Shown piece after piece: positions 16,312 through 25,300 of a DNA stretch of 35,320 nt. Within the stretch, counting starts at the first letter, position 1. Each line of letters opens with the position of its first letter. Position numbers and translations under genes: made by a program. Below the pieces are notes generated by a model, which saw only the letters and a program-made list of their open reading frames with translations, made no database searches and was not told the origin of the DNA. Origin of the DNA: Candidatus Jordarchaeia archaeon (lineage in GTDB: Archaea; Asgardarchaeota; Jordiarchaeia; Jordiarchaeales; Jordiarchaeaceae); NCBI GenBank assembly GCA_018383815.1, contig JAHAWU010000023.1, positions 1 through 35,320 of the forward strand, read 5' to 3'.

Positions 16312-17748
16312 TTATGTTGCGCTCTTCCTCTCATTTTCCATTTTTAATTTGTCGAAAATTTCTTGGGCTTTTTGTTCTGCCTTGATCTTTAGGGATTCTG
16401 ATATTATCCTGTTTTCATAAGCTTCGTTAAGTTCTTCTTTGTCTATGATTTTTATTTCACCATTAGGCCACTTTACTACGTCTACAGCTAGGTCTATGTA
16501 TCTTAGTCTATTTGGTGGATAGAACTCTATTGGCGTGTTTATGTTATAGTAAGCGCCTTTAAATTCTCTACTTTTGGAATAATATTCTGTTTTTAGATTC
16601 CAAGTTCCTAGTGTAATTTCTGTTATTCCATAGTCACCAGTTCGTTTAGGTACGTTTAATCCGTCAAAATATCCGCCGCCTTGGAATTGTCTTCTTAAAA
16701 TTAATTGTTTTTTGTAGAGGTCAATGTTGGTTAGGGTTCCAGAGAGTGTGAATTGATAACCGTTAATTTTTGTATGCTCTATTAGTATTTGGTCGCCATT
16801 TTTGGGGAAGTCTCTGATGTATATTTTGTTGAAAAATTCTAAAACCTCTTCTTCCATTTCAGGGTGTTTTGTTAAAATGTCTTCTGTAAAATCGACTAAT
16901 AAAGCGTATTCTCGTCCTATTGATTTATAGTAGTGATGCTGGTTAATAGTTTTTACAACTTCTTTTCTTATATTGTCAAGCCTTTTTTTATCTTCACTGG
17001 TAAATTCAATAAATATGTTTTCTGTGCCTTCTAATAGGAGGGCTGGGCTTTTGGCTTCTTCTTTTCTTTTCATTAAAATTTTTGCCTTTTTGCTCAATTC
17101 GGATACTTCTTGAATTAGAGTACTAGGATTTTGATTTGCTGCTTCGGTTCTAAAAATTATACCCCATTTATCTGGCTTTATTTTTTCTCCTAACGAATAC
17201 AGCGCCTCTATATTTTCTTGGTGTCTGATTTTTTTACTAATTTTAACGCTCTCTTGTTCTATTAGTACAACGTACTTTCCGACAATTGAAATATTTGTGG
17301 TTGCTATGGGGTGCTGTGTGCCTGTTTTTACAATTTCAATAATATATTCTTCCCCTTCTTTTACTGGCTCATTTAAGAGAATGGCGAAACAATCACCGAT
17401 ATCGACAAATGCTTTACCGTCATCGATTTTTACTACTTTACCCTTGTACAAAGAATTTAGTTTGATTGGTGATTTTCTAAATATTGCGTCTTCGAATTCT
17501 GTTCTTAAAATTTCTTCAATTTTTTGTGCTTTACTTACTTCGCCACTGATTATTATTCCTTGTCTATTTTCAAAATCAACTATTTCAATATCTGGTTGCT
17601 CAAAGTTTTTTTCCAAATTAAATCTTTCAATCTGTATGGGCGCTGCTTGAGTAATTTTAAATCCGTTATCTAACATTATCTTTGTTAGTGCTGTTGAGTA
17701 TATTCCTCGAATTTTAATTGAAGTTGATTGAGTCAATTGTAAAACCAA
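16312..17748 (-). CDS. RNA-binding protein FAU-1, S1 plus DUF402
   Basis: A 478-residue FAU-1 family protein. An S1-like RNA-binding domain is at about 95-150 (SLYKGKVVKIDDGKAFVDIG), and the C-terminal DUF402 domain is at about 345-460 (YYNINTPIEFYPPNRLRYID). Family members bind AU-rich RNA and have been described as RNase E/G-like endonucleases taking part in rRNA processing. The start is TTG at 17748. A TATA-like CTATAAATA at 17777-17769 lies about 25 bp upstream, so the transcript is probably leaderless. It is preceded on the same strand by the UPF0147 gene at a distance of 216 bp. Confidence 0.92.
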   Translation of the reverse strand: MVLQLTQSTSIKIRGIYSTALTKIMLDNGFKITQAAPIQIERFNLEKNFEQPDIEIVDFENRQGIIISGEVSKAQKIEEILRTEFEDAIFRKSPIKLNSLYKGKVVKIDDGKAFVDIGDCFAILLNEPVKEGEEYIIEIVKTGTQHPIATTNISIVGKYVVLIEQESVKISKKIRHQENIEALYSLGEKIKPDKWGIIFRTEAANQNPSTLIQEVSELSKKAKILMKRKEEAKSPALLLEGTENIFIEFTSEDKKRLDNIRKEVVKTINQHHYYKSIGREYALLVDFTEDILTKHPEMEEEVLEFFNKIYIRDFPKNGDQILIEHTKINGYQFTLSGTLTNIDLYKKQLILRRQFQGGGYFDGLNVPKRTGDYGITEITLGTWNLKTEYYSKSREFKGAYYNINTPIEFYPPNRLRYIDLAVDVVKWPNGEIKIIDKEELNEAYENRIISESLKIKAEQKAQEIFDKLKMENERKSAT

Positions 17749-17768
17749 AAAAAATAATCGTTATCAAA

Positions 17769-17777
17769 TATTTATAG
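17769..17777 (-). promoter_or_regulatory. TATA box of the FAU-1 gene
   Basis: CTATAAATA on the minus strand, centred about 25 bp from the TTG start at 17748. That spacing puts the transcription start at or next to the start codon, a leaderless arrangement that is common in archaea. Confidence 0.55.
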
Positions 17778-17964
17778 TTTTTTTGTATCCACAGTCAAAA
17801 TTTCATGAAAATAATTTCCAATCAAGAAAGATTGCAAAATTGTTTTAGTACATTGAGAAAAAGGTGTATATGTGTTTAGTTAAGATTTTTTATAATACCA
17901 TATTTTAAGTGGCTACCGATTTACGAATTTTTGTTTAGTATCCTCTGAACAGAATCTTTTAATA

Positions 17965-18231
17965 CTACTCCTGGTCACTAATTGTCTCTAATATAGATAC
18001 TGCGTTCCAAATTTTTGTTCTGCTATGTAGTGGGCAATTTGGATCTTGAGACACCTCATCTAGTATAGATATGGCATTAGATGCTTTAACTGCTGGAGAA
18101 TCTTTGTCAGTCTCTAACGCCCCCATTGCTTGTATTGCAGCTCTCCGAATATTGCGTGGTGTAGCGGTATCCTCTGAGATTTGTTTTAAAATAAGCATTG
18201 CTTGCTCCATTTTTCCCGCGTTGCCGCTCAT
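17965..18231 (-). CDS. UPF0147 family protein
   Basis: A small all-helical protein of 88 residues, widespread in archaea and annotated as UPF0147. The signature regions are present: ILKQISEDTATPRNIRRAA near the start and ISILDEVSQDPNCPLHSRT near the end. The two halves look like an internal HEAT-like duplication. Function is unknown. ATG start. The length matches the family. Confidence 0.93.
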   Translation of the reverse strand: MSGNAGKMEQAMLILKQISEDTATPRNIRRAAIQAMGALETDKDSPAVKASNAISILDEVSQDPNCPLHSRTKIWNAVSILETISDQE

Positions 18232-19029
18232 ACATTTCCCTCTTTTTGGTTTTTATTAGCCCATAGAACTTACTTTCAAATATCTTTTAACGTAGCGTCT
18301 TCAGAATAAGCAAATTTCTCGATTGGTAATATATATGCAAGATTCTTATATTTATCGTATCCTTCTGCGAATAAAATTCTTTTCTGGCCTCTAATTAAAA
18401 ACACATTGCAAATGAATCTGATATCCGCAGTCAAATCTAGTTGTAGTACGCAAAGAGGGTATTCCTATTTTTATTGCGGGAGGACAGAGTAGTGGGCAAA
18501 TATACACCATTGTAATTCCCAAAAATTATAAGAAACAAGCTAATTTTCTAAACGGCTTCATGAAAGGATGAGAACTCTAAAGACCCACCGACGCTAAGAT
18601 ATAGGGAGATCTTTAGTACCATCAGTAATACTCGCCGCAGTGACAATTCTCCAGTACCTAGACCTCTTCTCAGACCAGAGAGCGGCTAACGCGGTCCAAT
18701 TCAATATCTAATAGCTTTATGTGTTTTAACGTGCCCCCACTTAAAGCCACTCCCTCTACACCACATTCTTGACAGCATCCAATAGTAGGAAAGGGTTATA
18801 TCTTCCTATATTCTGGAGTGGCTTCTGATTATCAGGGTAATCCATAGGGCATAAATGGGCAGGATAAGAATAATCTTCCGAAGTATTCTTTTCTGCTTTC
18901 CCCAATTATTATTTTATTTTTTGGAGAGAGATTCCCCACTTTTCGACTCAAATAATTGTACCAGAGACTTTTTATGCTCCTTATATGTTTTAAAAATTGT
19001 TGTTAGATCAATTTTGAGAGGAGTTCGTT
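18232..19029. other. Intergenic region with possible gene remnants
   Basis: No intact gene is seen in these 798 bp. At about 18422-18571 (+) a start-less frame of 49 residues contains KEGIPIFIAGGQ and YTIVIPKNYKKQ, which reads like coding sequence and faintly like an AbrB-type fragment. At about 18670-18795 (-) another fragment has CCQECG and VALSGGTLKHIKLLDIEL. Neither has a start or a match I can name. A decayed gene or pair of genes is possible. The pyrB gene expected beside pyrI is not here. Confidence 0.35.
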
Positions 19030-19494
19030 ATGACTGAGAAAGAGCTTAGAGTTAGAAAAATTCGGGACGGTACAGTTATTGACCATATTTCCGCCGGTAC
19101 TGCCTTGGGGGTTTTAAAAATACTTGGGTTAAGCGGAAAAGAAGGATATACAATAAGTATATTGATTAATACTCCTAGCAACAAGTTGGGGAAGAAAGAC
19201 GTGGTAAAGATTGAAGGTAGGGAACTAAATCCCAAAGAAGTGGACAAAATTGCATTAATTTCCCCAAAGGCAACAATAAACATCATCCGGAATTATGAGG
19301 TGGTGGAAAAACAACGGGTATCGTTGCCGCCAATTATAACTGGATTCCCACGTTGTGTCAACCCCAACTGTATTATAAATAGTAGAGAGCCTGCCCCTCC
19401 CTCATTCAAGGTTATCTCTAAAGAACCAGTGAGAATAAGGTGTAGATATTGTAACATAATTATGGAATTCGAAGACATACTCGCAAATATTTAA
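19030..19494 (+). CDS. pyrI: Aspartate carbamoyltransferase regulatory chain
   Basis: PyrI, 154 residues, the regulatory chain of ATCase in pyrimidine synthesis. The N-terminal allosteric nucleotide-binding domain (1-100) contains the conserved IDHISAGTA, and the C-terminal zinc domain has Cys109, Cys114, Cys138 and Cys141 in the usual CVNPNC ... CRYC arrangement that contacts the catalytic chain. ATG start with GGAG 9 nt upstream. The catalytic pyrB gene, normally next to pyrI, is not adjacent and not in the window. Either pyrB is elsewhere or the upstream neighbour was lost by rearrangement. Confidence 0.96.
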   Translation: MTEKELRVRKIRDGTVIDHISAGTALGVLKILGLSGKEGYTISILINTPSNKLGKKDVVKIEGRELNPKEVDKIALISPKATINIIRNYEVVEKQRVSLPPIITGFPRCVNPNCIINSREPAPPSFKVISKEPVRIRCRYCNIIMEFEDILANI

Positions 19495-19811
19495 CTACCC
19501 TAGGAGTATAAAGGAAGAATTTCATAACTGCTATGTATCCATCAATAATAATTCGGGTTAGTGAAGATAGAATAGTTAATTATCTTGACAATTTTAGATC
19601 TGGTTTCTATTGCTGCTTGTCTTACACATTTTGCCTTTTATGTTGCGAAAGAGGCATTTCAATCATTTCTGGCAAACGGTATATGGAAAATTCCATAGTT
19701 TAACATTGTCTAGTTATTAAAACATTTTAGTAGCCCCTATAATATGGGCATAAAAAATATTAATTACCTTATGTTACTGGAAAAAAAGGAACAGCATTAA
19801 CAAGTCTAAAG
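19495..19811. other. Intergenic region between pyrI and atpF
   Basis: A 56-codon open frame at 19533-19703 (+) starts with ATG but has no well-placed ribosome site, is Cys-rich in an odd way and matches no family I know, so I do not call it. An AT-rich promoter-like stretch precedes the subunit F gene near 19755-19775. Confidence 0.4.
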
Positions 19812-20135
19812 GTGAAGAGTTTGGAAATTGCTATTGTAGGGGACAAAGACACAGTATTGGGATTAAAACTATCTGGAGTTACAAAAACATATGAAACAAA
19901 TGATAAAGATGAAGCATATCAAAAGATACGAGAATTTTTCCTAGAACCCAATGTGGGCCTTATTATAACAACAGAAGTTTTGGCCGATCAGATACGTCCT
20001 CTACTCAATAGACTAACAGCAACAAGTCCGATTCCTATCGTAATAGAGATTCCAAGCCGGCTTGGCGAAAGAAAAGGCGAAGACCCTATACTAACACTAA
20101 TTAAACGAGCTGTAGGAATAGAAATAAAAGTTTAA
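19812..20135 (+). CDS. atpF: A-type ATP synthase subunit F
   Basis: A 107-residue subunit F of the A1/V1 ATPase head, which sits in the central stalk. The family pattern is present: IAIVGDKDTVLGLKLSGV at the start, then VGLIITTEVLADQI and PIPIVIEIPSRLG. Start GTG at 19812. Subunit F genes usually lie in an operon with C, A, B and D. Here it stands alone on the plus strand, facing the subunit A gene at a distance of 215 bp, so the operon has been broken up. Confidence 0.93.
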   Translation: MKSLEIAIVGDKDTVLGLKLSGVTKTYETNDKDEAYQKIREFFLEPNVGLIITTEVLADQIRPLLNRLTATSPIPIVIEIPSRLGERKGEDPILTLIKRAVGIEIKV

Positions 20136-20350
20136 ATATGCCACTAAAAACACTTCCACAAATGTAATAGAGCGTCCTAATAACTTTTTTATATCTTGAT
20201 TATGTTTAGTAGATAAATGAAGTTGCTTAAACTTTTTGTTTTCCTTGTTGGGAAGGTTAACTGGGTCAATTTTTTGTTTGTTTTTAATCGAGATTAAGAG
20301 GTAAATATGAGAATATGGTGGTTTTAAGGAAAAACAGATACTATAAAAAG

Positions 20351-22141
20351 TTAAGCTATGCTTTCCACAGTTAGAGATGAGAATTCTCTGTCAATCTTTG
20401 TATTCACTTCGTTGAAACGCTTATCAAACTCGTTTGGGGGCACAATTTTGAGACGTGAAATATCATTAAGTACATCCATTTGCTGGATTGAAGATATAGG
20501 AACCCCTCTGTCCACTGCGTTTTTCATTTGGTTATAAAATTTCAGAATTATTTTCAGCATCTTGTAAGCCTTTTCTGGGCTACAGTAGGTATCAACAGGA
20601 TGCAATGCCGATTGCATTAAGTAATCTTCACGGATTAAACGAGCTGCCTCGAGAACTACTCGTTCGCTCTCTGGAAGAGCGTCCGGTCCGACCAGCTGAA
20701 CTACTTCGCGAAGTTCATCTTCACGCTGAAGCAATGACAAGGCCTCATTTCTTAAATCTACAAAATCTTTACCGACGTTCTCTGAGAACCATTCCTTCAA
20801 GTTTTCAATGTATAAGCTATAACTATTTAGCCAGTTAATGGCTGGGAAGTGTCTCCTACTCGCTAAATCCTTGTCCAGCCCCCAGAAGACCTTCACAACA
20901 CGGAGTGTATTTGAAGTGACTGGCTCAGAGAAATCGCCTCCCGGTGGGCTAACCGCTCCTGTGATAGTTACTGAGCCTAATCTTGGATTGGTCTCTGTGG
21001 ATCCTAGTGTTTCAACTCTTCCTGCTCTTTCATAGAACTCTGCGAGGCGAGAGGCCAAGTAGGCGGGATAACCTTCCTCTCCAGGCATCTCTTCCAGTCT
21101 TCCACTAATCTCTCTTAATGCTTCAGCCCATCTTGAAGTTGAATCGGCCATCAGTGCGACATCGTATCCTTGGTCTCTAAAGTATTCCGCTAAAGTAATG
21201 GCCGTATAAATGGATGCTTCTCGTGCGGCTACGGGCATATTTGAAGTGTTAGCGATTAGTATTGTACGTTTCATTAGTGGCTCACCGGTACGAGGATCCT
21301 CAAGCTTAGGAAAATCTTCTAACACCTCTGTCATCTCGTTGCCTCTTTCGCCGCAGCCGCAGTAAACAACTATTTGGCTGTCCGCCCATTTCGCTAGTTG
21401 GTGAAGCATTACTGTTTTTCCCGTACCGAACCCTCCTGGTATTGATGCAGTTCCGCCTTTTGCTGTAGGGAAGAATGTATCTATTATGCGTTGACCAGTT
21501 ATAAGGGGAGTCGTTGATCCAAGTTTCCTTATGTACGGGCGTCCTTGACGTACTGGCCAAGTAGTCATAAGGGTGACTTCTCGTTCTCCATGTGTGGTTT
21601 CAATGCGCGCTATAGGTTCCGTTACAGTGTATTCCCCTTCGGGAGCTATCTTAGTAATCTTACCATTAATACCCACTGGAACTAGGATTCTTGTGGTTAC
21701 TGTGGTTGTTTCGGGCACGGTTCCCAATATTGTGCCTTGCGTTACTCTATCGTTTTTTTCAACAGCTGGGGTAAACTTCCATTTTTTGTTTCTAGGAAGA
21801 GCTTCCGCTACTACTCCCCTGCGTATAAAATCGCCAGTCTGTTCTTTGAGAATGTGTAAAGGTCTTTGAATGCCATCAAAAATCTGACCTATAAGACCCG
21901 GACCCAATTCTACTGATAGGGGGGCCCCAGTCGCTATGACCTTTTCGCCTGGCTTCAAGCCTGTGGTTTCTTCATATACTTGAATAGTCGCGTTTGATCC
22001 TTCAACTCTGTTCACTTCACCAATTAATTCTTCATCTCCGACGCGGCATACTTCATACATTTGGATTCCACTTAGTCCTTCAGCCTCTACTACAGGGCCA
22101 GCAATTCTGATGATCCTTCCGGTTCTTTCTTTAACTGTCAA
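20351..22141 (-). CDS. atpA: A-type ATP synthase catalytic subunit A
   Basis: The catalytic A subunit, 596 residues, a normal length without an intein. The beta-barrel is at about 5-75, the A-specific bulge at about 110-190, and the P-loop is GGFGTGKT (236-243; many relatives have GSGKT). The downstream [12 protein letters not shown] and [18 protein letters not shown] blocks are intact, so it should be active in ATP synthesis or hydrolysis at the membrane. Start TTG at 22141 with AAGGAG about 9 nt upstream. It is not followed by atpB and is convergent with atpF, so the usual gene cluster is dispersed. A tRNA-Pro gene lies upstream. Confidence 0.97.
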   Translation of the reverse strand: MTVKERTGRIIRIAGPVVEAEGLSGIQMYEVCRVGDEELIGEVNRVEGSNATIQVYEETTGLKPGEKVIATGAPLSVELGPGLIGQIFDGIQRPLHILKEQTGDFIRRGVVAEALPRNKKWKFTPAVEKNDRVTQGTILGTVPETTTVTTRILVPVGINGKITKIAPEGEYTVTEPIARIETTHGEREVTLMTTWPVRQGRPYIRKLGSTTPLITGQRIIDTFFPTAKGGTASIPGGFGTGKTVMLHQLAKWADSQIVVYCGCGERGNEMTEVLEDFPKLEDPRTGEPLMKRTILIANTSNMPVAAREASIYTAITLAEYFRDQGYDVALMADSTSRWAEALREISGRLEEMPGEEGYPAYLASRLAEFYERAGRVETLGSTETNPRLGSVTITGAVSPPGGDFSEPVTSNTLRVVKVFWGLDKDLASRRHFPAINWLNSYSLYIENLKEWFSENVGKDFVDLRNEALSLLQREDELREVVQLVGPDALPESERVVLEAARLIREDYLMQSALHPVDTYCSPEKAYKMLKIILKFYNQMKNAVDRGVPISSIQQMDVLNDISRLKIVPPNEFDKRFNEVNTKIDREFSSLTVESIA

Positions 22142-22298
22142 TTCCGCAATCTCCTTTAATCGTTAAATCAGCTTAGTCCAGATTAATTACACATAGACTT
22201 GTATCTGCTTAAAAATATTTGCGAGAAATTTTATTTCGTTTAAAGCACTCTAATAAGTTGCTTTTAATGTAATAAGTTGCTTTTAATGGGGGAATAAT

Positions 22299-22403
22299 TG
22301 GTGGGCGGAGCAGGATTTGAACCTGCGACCTTCTGGTCCCGAACCAGGAATCATACCAAACTTTCCACTATTCTATTTGAGAAAAGTACTAGACCATCCG
22401 CCC
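22299..22403 (-). tRNA. tRNA-Pro(CGG) with a D-loop intron
   Basis: Acceptor GGGCGGA (22403-22397) with TCCGCCC (22309-22303), A73 at 22302 and encoded CCA at 22301-22299. The T arm is GCAGG TTCAAAT CCTGC. The anticodon loop is TTCGGGA, anticodon CGG; the outermost pair of its stem is C-A. Removing about 29 nt (about 22387-22359) from the D loop restores the normal D arm GTCTAGTTGGTATGAT and a 73-nt tRNA. The insert can fold as a small hairpin (CTTTTC with GAAAG). The 37/38 site has no intron. Confidence 0.9.
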
Positions 22404-22489
22404 ATATTTCATGAAAAATTCTTTGTTTGGATTTAAATCTATTCTAGCAGATAAAATTTTTGTTAGGGATTTAGATGAATTAGAACAGT

Positions 22490-22880
22490 TTATTTGAGCT
22501 TCATTAAACCATCATTAAGTCTCATTGAGAGGGATGGAAACGAATAAATCTCCGCCTTCAGATTTCTAACTTTCTTAACGTCTCCTGCTTGCTGGTGTTG
22601 CGTGGAGCATATGGGAGCGTTATAAAATGTTTCCCTCGTCAGCCAATTTAATGGTGATTTGCCTTGTGCTCTGAGTAGGTTATACCGCAAATCTACCACT
22701 CCGGGTATGCTTCTTCTCGCCAACAGGCGCCCATGCGCCAAATCTGGCTATCAAAGACCCAATCTCCCACAGTTTGGGCATTTTTGAGTCAAAAGCACGT
22801 TGCGATGCGGATTCAGCACTTACAAACTTTAATGAACCACACACAAATCCCTTACCTGATAGCAATAACTAACATAAATT
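22490..22880. other. Structured, GC-richer element of unknown nature
   Basis: About 390 bp that differ in composition from the AT-rich DNA around them. A strong stem-loop lies at 22719-22748: GCCA...TGGC outside and GGCGC CCAT GCGCC inside. The minus strand carries two overlapping open frames in different frames (22865-22680 and 22741-22490), containing FGAWAPVGEKKHTRSG and HQQAGDVKKVRNLKAE. Peptides of this kind in two frames suggest either a decayed mobile element or a structured RNA with spurious frames. I checked for RNase P, SRP and group II domain V signatures and did not find them. Confidence 0.4.
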
Positions 22881-22916
22881 ACTAAGGGGCGCTAGGTCGC
22901 TTTTTGAGATTATATT

Positions 22917-22934
22917 TTTCGATAATAATCGAAA
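22917..22934. promoter_or_regulatory. Inverted repeat upstream of the MvaS-linked regulator
   Basis: TTTCGAT AATA ATCGAAA is a perfect palindrome with 7-bp arms. It lies 35 bp upstream of the ATG and partly overlaps the TATA-like AAATATTTATG (22932-22942). A repressor bound here would block TBP/TFB, so autoregulation by the encoded XRE protein is likely. This is inference from position. Confidence 0.55.
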
Positions 22935-22968
22935 TATTTATGTGTATTTATTATATGAAACTTGAAAT

Positions 22969-23688
22969 ATGGATATTTATAAAAGCAGTTCAGAGAGATT
23001 AGCTAGAAGAGTGGCTGGTGAGATTTCTCTCTCGGATGATCCGGGCAAAACGATGCGTAAATGGCGTGAATTGTTTCATATCCCCCAAATTATTTTAGCA
23101 GAGTATCTCAATGTTTCGCCATCAGTTATTAGTGATTATGAGGGAAGTAGGAGGAAGTCTCCTGGAACTAAAACTATAAGGCGCTTCGTAGAAGGATTAC
23201 TTGCAATTGATGAAAAAAATGGCGGGCAAATAACTGCTGCTTTTGGCAGGTTAATGAGTGTTGAGATTCCTACAGATATTATTCTGGATATCCGAGAGTT
23301 TACCAGCCCCGTAAACACTAGGCAGTTCTGTTCTGCTATCCGGGCGGAATGTGTTGTCGGGGAAGAATTTCTGGATAGAAATCTCCTGGGATACATGGTT
23401 ATTGATAGTATTAGTGCATTTAGAGAGCTTTCAGGAGATGCTTTTCTGAAATTATACGATTCAACTAGTGAAAGAGGCGTTATTTTCACAAACGCCAGTA
23501 CAGGGCGCTCCCCATTAATTACTATAAAGATTAATACACGGAAACCAGGCCTGATTGTCCTACATGGACTTACGGAACCGGATCCCCTTGCAGTTGAACT
23601 AGCGAAAAAGGAAGGCATTCCCTTAGCAATTTGTAAAATAGAATCTGTCGAAGATATAATTAAGGAACTGAGACAAGTGATTCCCTGA
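22969..23688 (+). CDS. XRE-type regulator of the mevalonate gene set
   Basis: A 239-residue archaeal regulator. An XRE helix-turn-helix is at about 25-80 (IPQIILAEYLNVSPSVISDYE), and the C-terminal domain (about 100-239) ends in a GLTEPDPLAVELAKKEGIPLAI block seen in this family. Homologues commonly sit directly upstream of HMG-CoA synthase in archaea, as here, which suggests control of isoprenoid lipid synthesis. ATG start, probably leaderless, with the palindrome at 22917-22934 over the promoter. It is codirectional with the mvaS, thiolase and DUF35 genes, 160 bp upstream of mvaS. The ligand is unknown. Confidence 0.9.
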   Translation: MDIYKSSSERLARRVAGEISLSDDPGKTMRKWRELFHIPQIILAEYLNVSPSVISDYEGSRRKSPGTKTIRRFVEGLLAIDEKNGGQITAAFGRLMSVEIPTDIILDIREFTSPVNTRQFCSAIRAECVVGEEFLDRNLLGYMVIDSISAFRELSGDAFLKLYDSTSERGVIFTNASTGRSPLITIKINTRKPGLIVLHGLTEPDPLAVELAKKEGIPLAICKIESVEDIIKELRQVIP

Positions 23689-23848
23689 ATCCATTACCCA
23701 ATTTAACTCTTAACGTATTTTATTTTTATTAGTTGCATAGCGCTTTTTTGTGAACACACCTAGTTTAAAGGATTAAGTCTTATAACTGTCCAAGGAAAAA
23801 GCGTTAACCAGTAATTTAGACAATTTATATTCTGTTTGTGGTGGTTTT

Positions 23849-24949
23849 GTGAGTAATGATGTTAAAATGGGCGAAAATTTGGTTATGAGACCCATACGCA
23901 AGGTAGGCATTTTAGGCTGGGGTGCGTATATTCCCCGCTTTAGACTTAAGATTCAAGATCTAGGCAATATCTGGGGAGAAAGTAAGGAAAGAATTGAATT
24001 TAACTTGGGTATTTCAGAAAAATCCGTGGCGGGCCCCGATGAAGATACCACCACCATAGCTGTAGAGGCGGTTAAGAATGCTCTTTCTCGTGCACAAATA
24101 AGCCCGAGGGATTTGAGGGCGATTTTTGTTGGCACAGAGTCACCGACTTACGCAGTAAAACCTACAGGAACCATTATTGCCGAGGCGATAGGCGCCTCTC
24201 CAAACATCTTAGCCTCAGACTTTGAGTTTGCATGCAAGGCAGGTACTGAAGCTTTGCAATGTTGCATAGGACTGGTTTCCTCGGGAATGATCAAATATGG
24301 AGTCGCTGTAGGCGCAGATGTGGCTCAAAGTAAACCGGGCGATGAATTAGAATACTCCGCGGCAGCGGGGGGCGCCGCTTTAATCATTGGGGCGGAGGAT
24401 AGCGCCCAACTAGTTGCAACTATCGAAGCTTCTTACTCTTATTGTACGGATACTCCTGATTTTTGGAGACGCCCCACAGAAATATATCCCAAGCATGGGG
24501 AAGCATTTACGGGGGAACCTGGATATTTTAATCATATAATACAAAGTGCGCGTACCTTAATGAAAGAATTAGACTTGAAAGCCTCGGATATTACCTACGC
24601 AGTTTTCCACCAACCAAACGGTAAATTTCCTTTGAGAGCCGCGAATAGCTTGGGATTTACAAGAAATCAGATTGAGGCTGGATTGCTAGTAGGAGTTATC
24701 GGGAATACCTATTCTGCCTCAGCAATGCTGGGGCTGACTGCTGTTCTGGAAGCGGCTAAACCTAATGATACTATTCTTATGGTTTCCTATGGTAGCGGGG
24801 CAGGGTCAGATGCGTTTTATCTTAAGGTTGAGGAAGGCATAGAGGAAAAAAAGAAGCTCGCCCCCAAAGTCGGCGAATACATCGCACGTAAAAAGTACAT
24901 TGATTATATAACCTATCTCAAGTGGCGAAAACTTATAAAAGGAATATAA
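23849..24949 (+). CDS. mvaS: Hydroxymethylglutaryl-CoA synthase
   Basis: Condenses acetyl-CoA with acetoacetyl-CoA to HMG-CoA, the second step of the archaeal mevalonate pathway. 366 residues. The catalytic Cys129 lies in FACKAGTEAL, Glu97 in GTESPTYAVKP and His254 in FHQPNGKFP, all as expected. GTG start at 23849 with GGTGG 4 nt upstream; a shorter product from ATG 23888 would begin at MRPIRKVG. The thiolase and DUF35 genes follow after a gap of 350 bp. In archaea these three proteins form one complex in which DUF35 bridges the two enzymes and lets acetoacetyl-CoA pass between active sites. Confidence 0.97.
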   Translation: MSNDVKMGENLVMRPIRKVGILGWGAYIPRFRLKIQDLGNIWGESKERIEFNLGISEKSVAGPDEDTTTIAVEAVKNALSRAQISPRDLRAIFVGTESPTYAVKPTGTIIAEAIGASPNILASDFEFACKAGTEALQCCIGLVSSGMIKYGVAVGADVAQSKPGDELEYSAAAGGAALIIGAEDSAQLVATIEASYSYCTDTPDFWRRPTEIYPKHGEAFTGEPGYFNHIIQSARTLMKELDLKASDITYAVFHQPNGKFPLRAANSLGFTRNQIEAGLLVGVIGNTYSASAMLGLTAVLEAAKPNDTILMVSYGSGAGSDAFYLKVEEGIEEKKKLAPKVGEYIARKKYIDYITYLKWRKLIKGI

Positions 24950-25300
24950 AATATTTAAAATAACTTTTTGAACTAAACTCTTTTAACTAGAAATTGTCTT
25001 TTAAATTGAGGTCTAAACTGAAATTTTCAGCAAGTTTGCGGAAGATTCTAATATGCGTCTTGGAATTATAAATATTCAACCCTCTATTAGGGCGAAGTTG
25101 AAACAATGAAGGTAGTCAAACACGTATTTCGATTGGCAGTTGATTTCTGCTTGCTGAATAAGAAGTGAAAAGGGAATTGTCAAAAGTCGCCCCTGAATAA
25201 ATATACTTTCAAGAGCTATTGCCCATCTACCCTTCGCAAGAAAAATGTTTAGAATGACCAAATGGGGCGTATTTACTTTCATAGAGTGGAGGCTGAGATA
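24950..25300. other. Gap between mvaS and the thiolase gene
   Basis: In many archaea mvaS and the thiolase gene are adjacent or overlap. Here 350 bp separate them, without a recognisable gene. GGAGG at 25288-25292 belongs to the thiolase start. No clear terminator or promoter could be assigned. Confidence 0.5.

Noticed and set aside
19533-19703. 56-codon ATG frame between pyrI and atpF
   Set aside because: No ribosome site at a useful distance, odd Cys content and no recognisable motif. Expected by chance in AT-rich DNA.
20351-22141. Intein in the ATPase A subunit
   Set aside because: The length and continuity through the P-loop are normal, with no insert.
22555-22575. Fourth ORB-like site at GATGGAAACGAA
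   Set aside because: It shares only about 10 bp with the ORB consensus, lacks the G-run and is 11 kb from orc1/cdc6 within another element.
22490-22880. RNase P RNA, SRP RNA or group II intron
   Set aside because: The conserved cores of these RNAs (GAGGAAAGTC-type, SRP domain IV loop, domain V hairpin) were looked for on both strands and not found.
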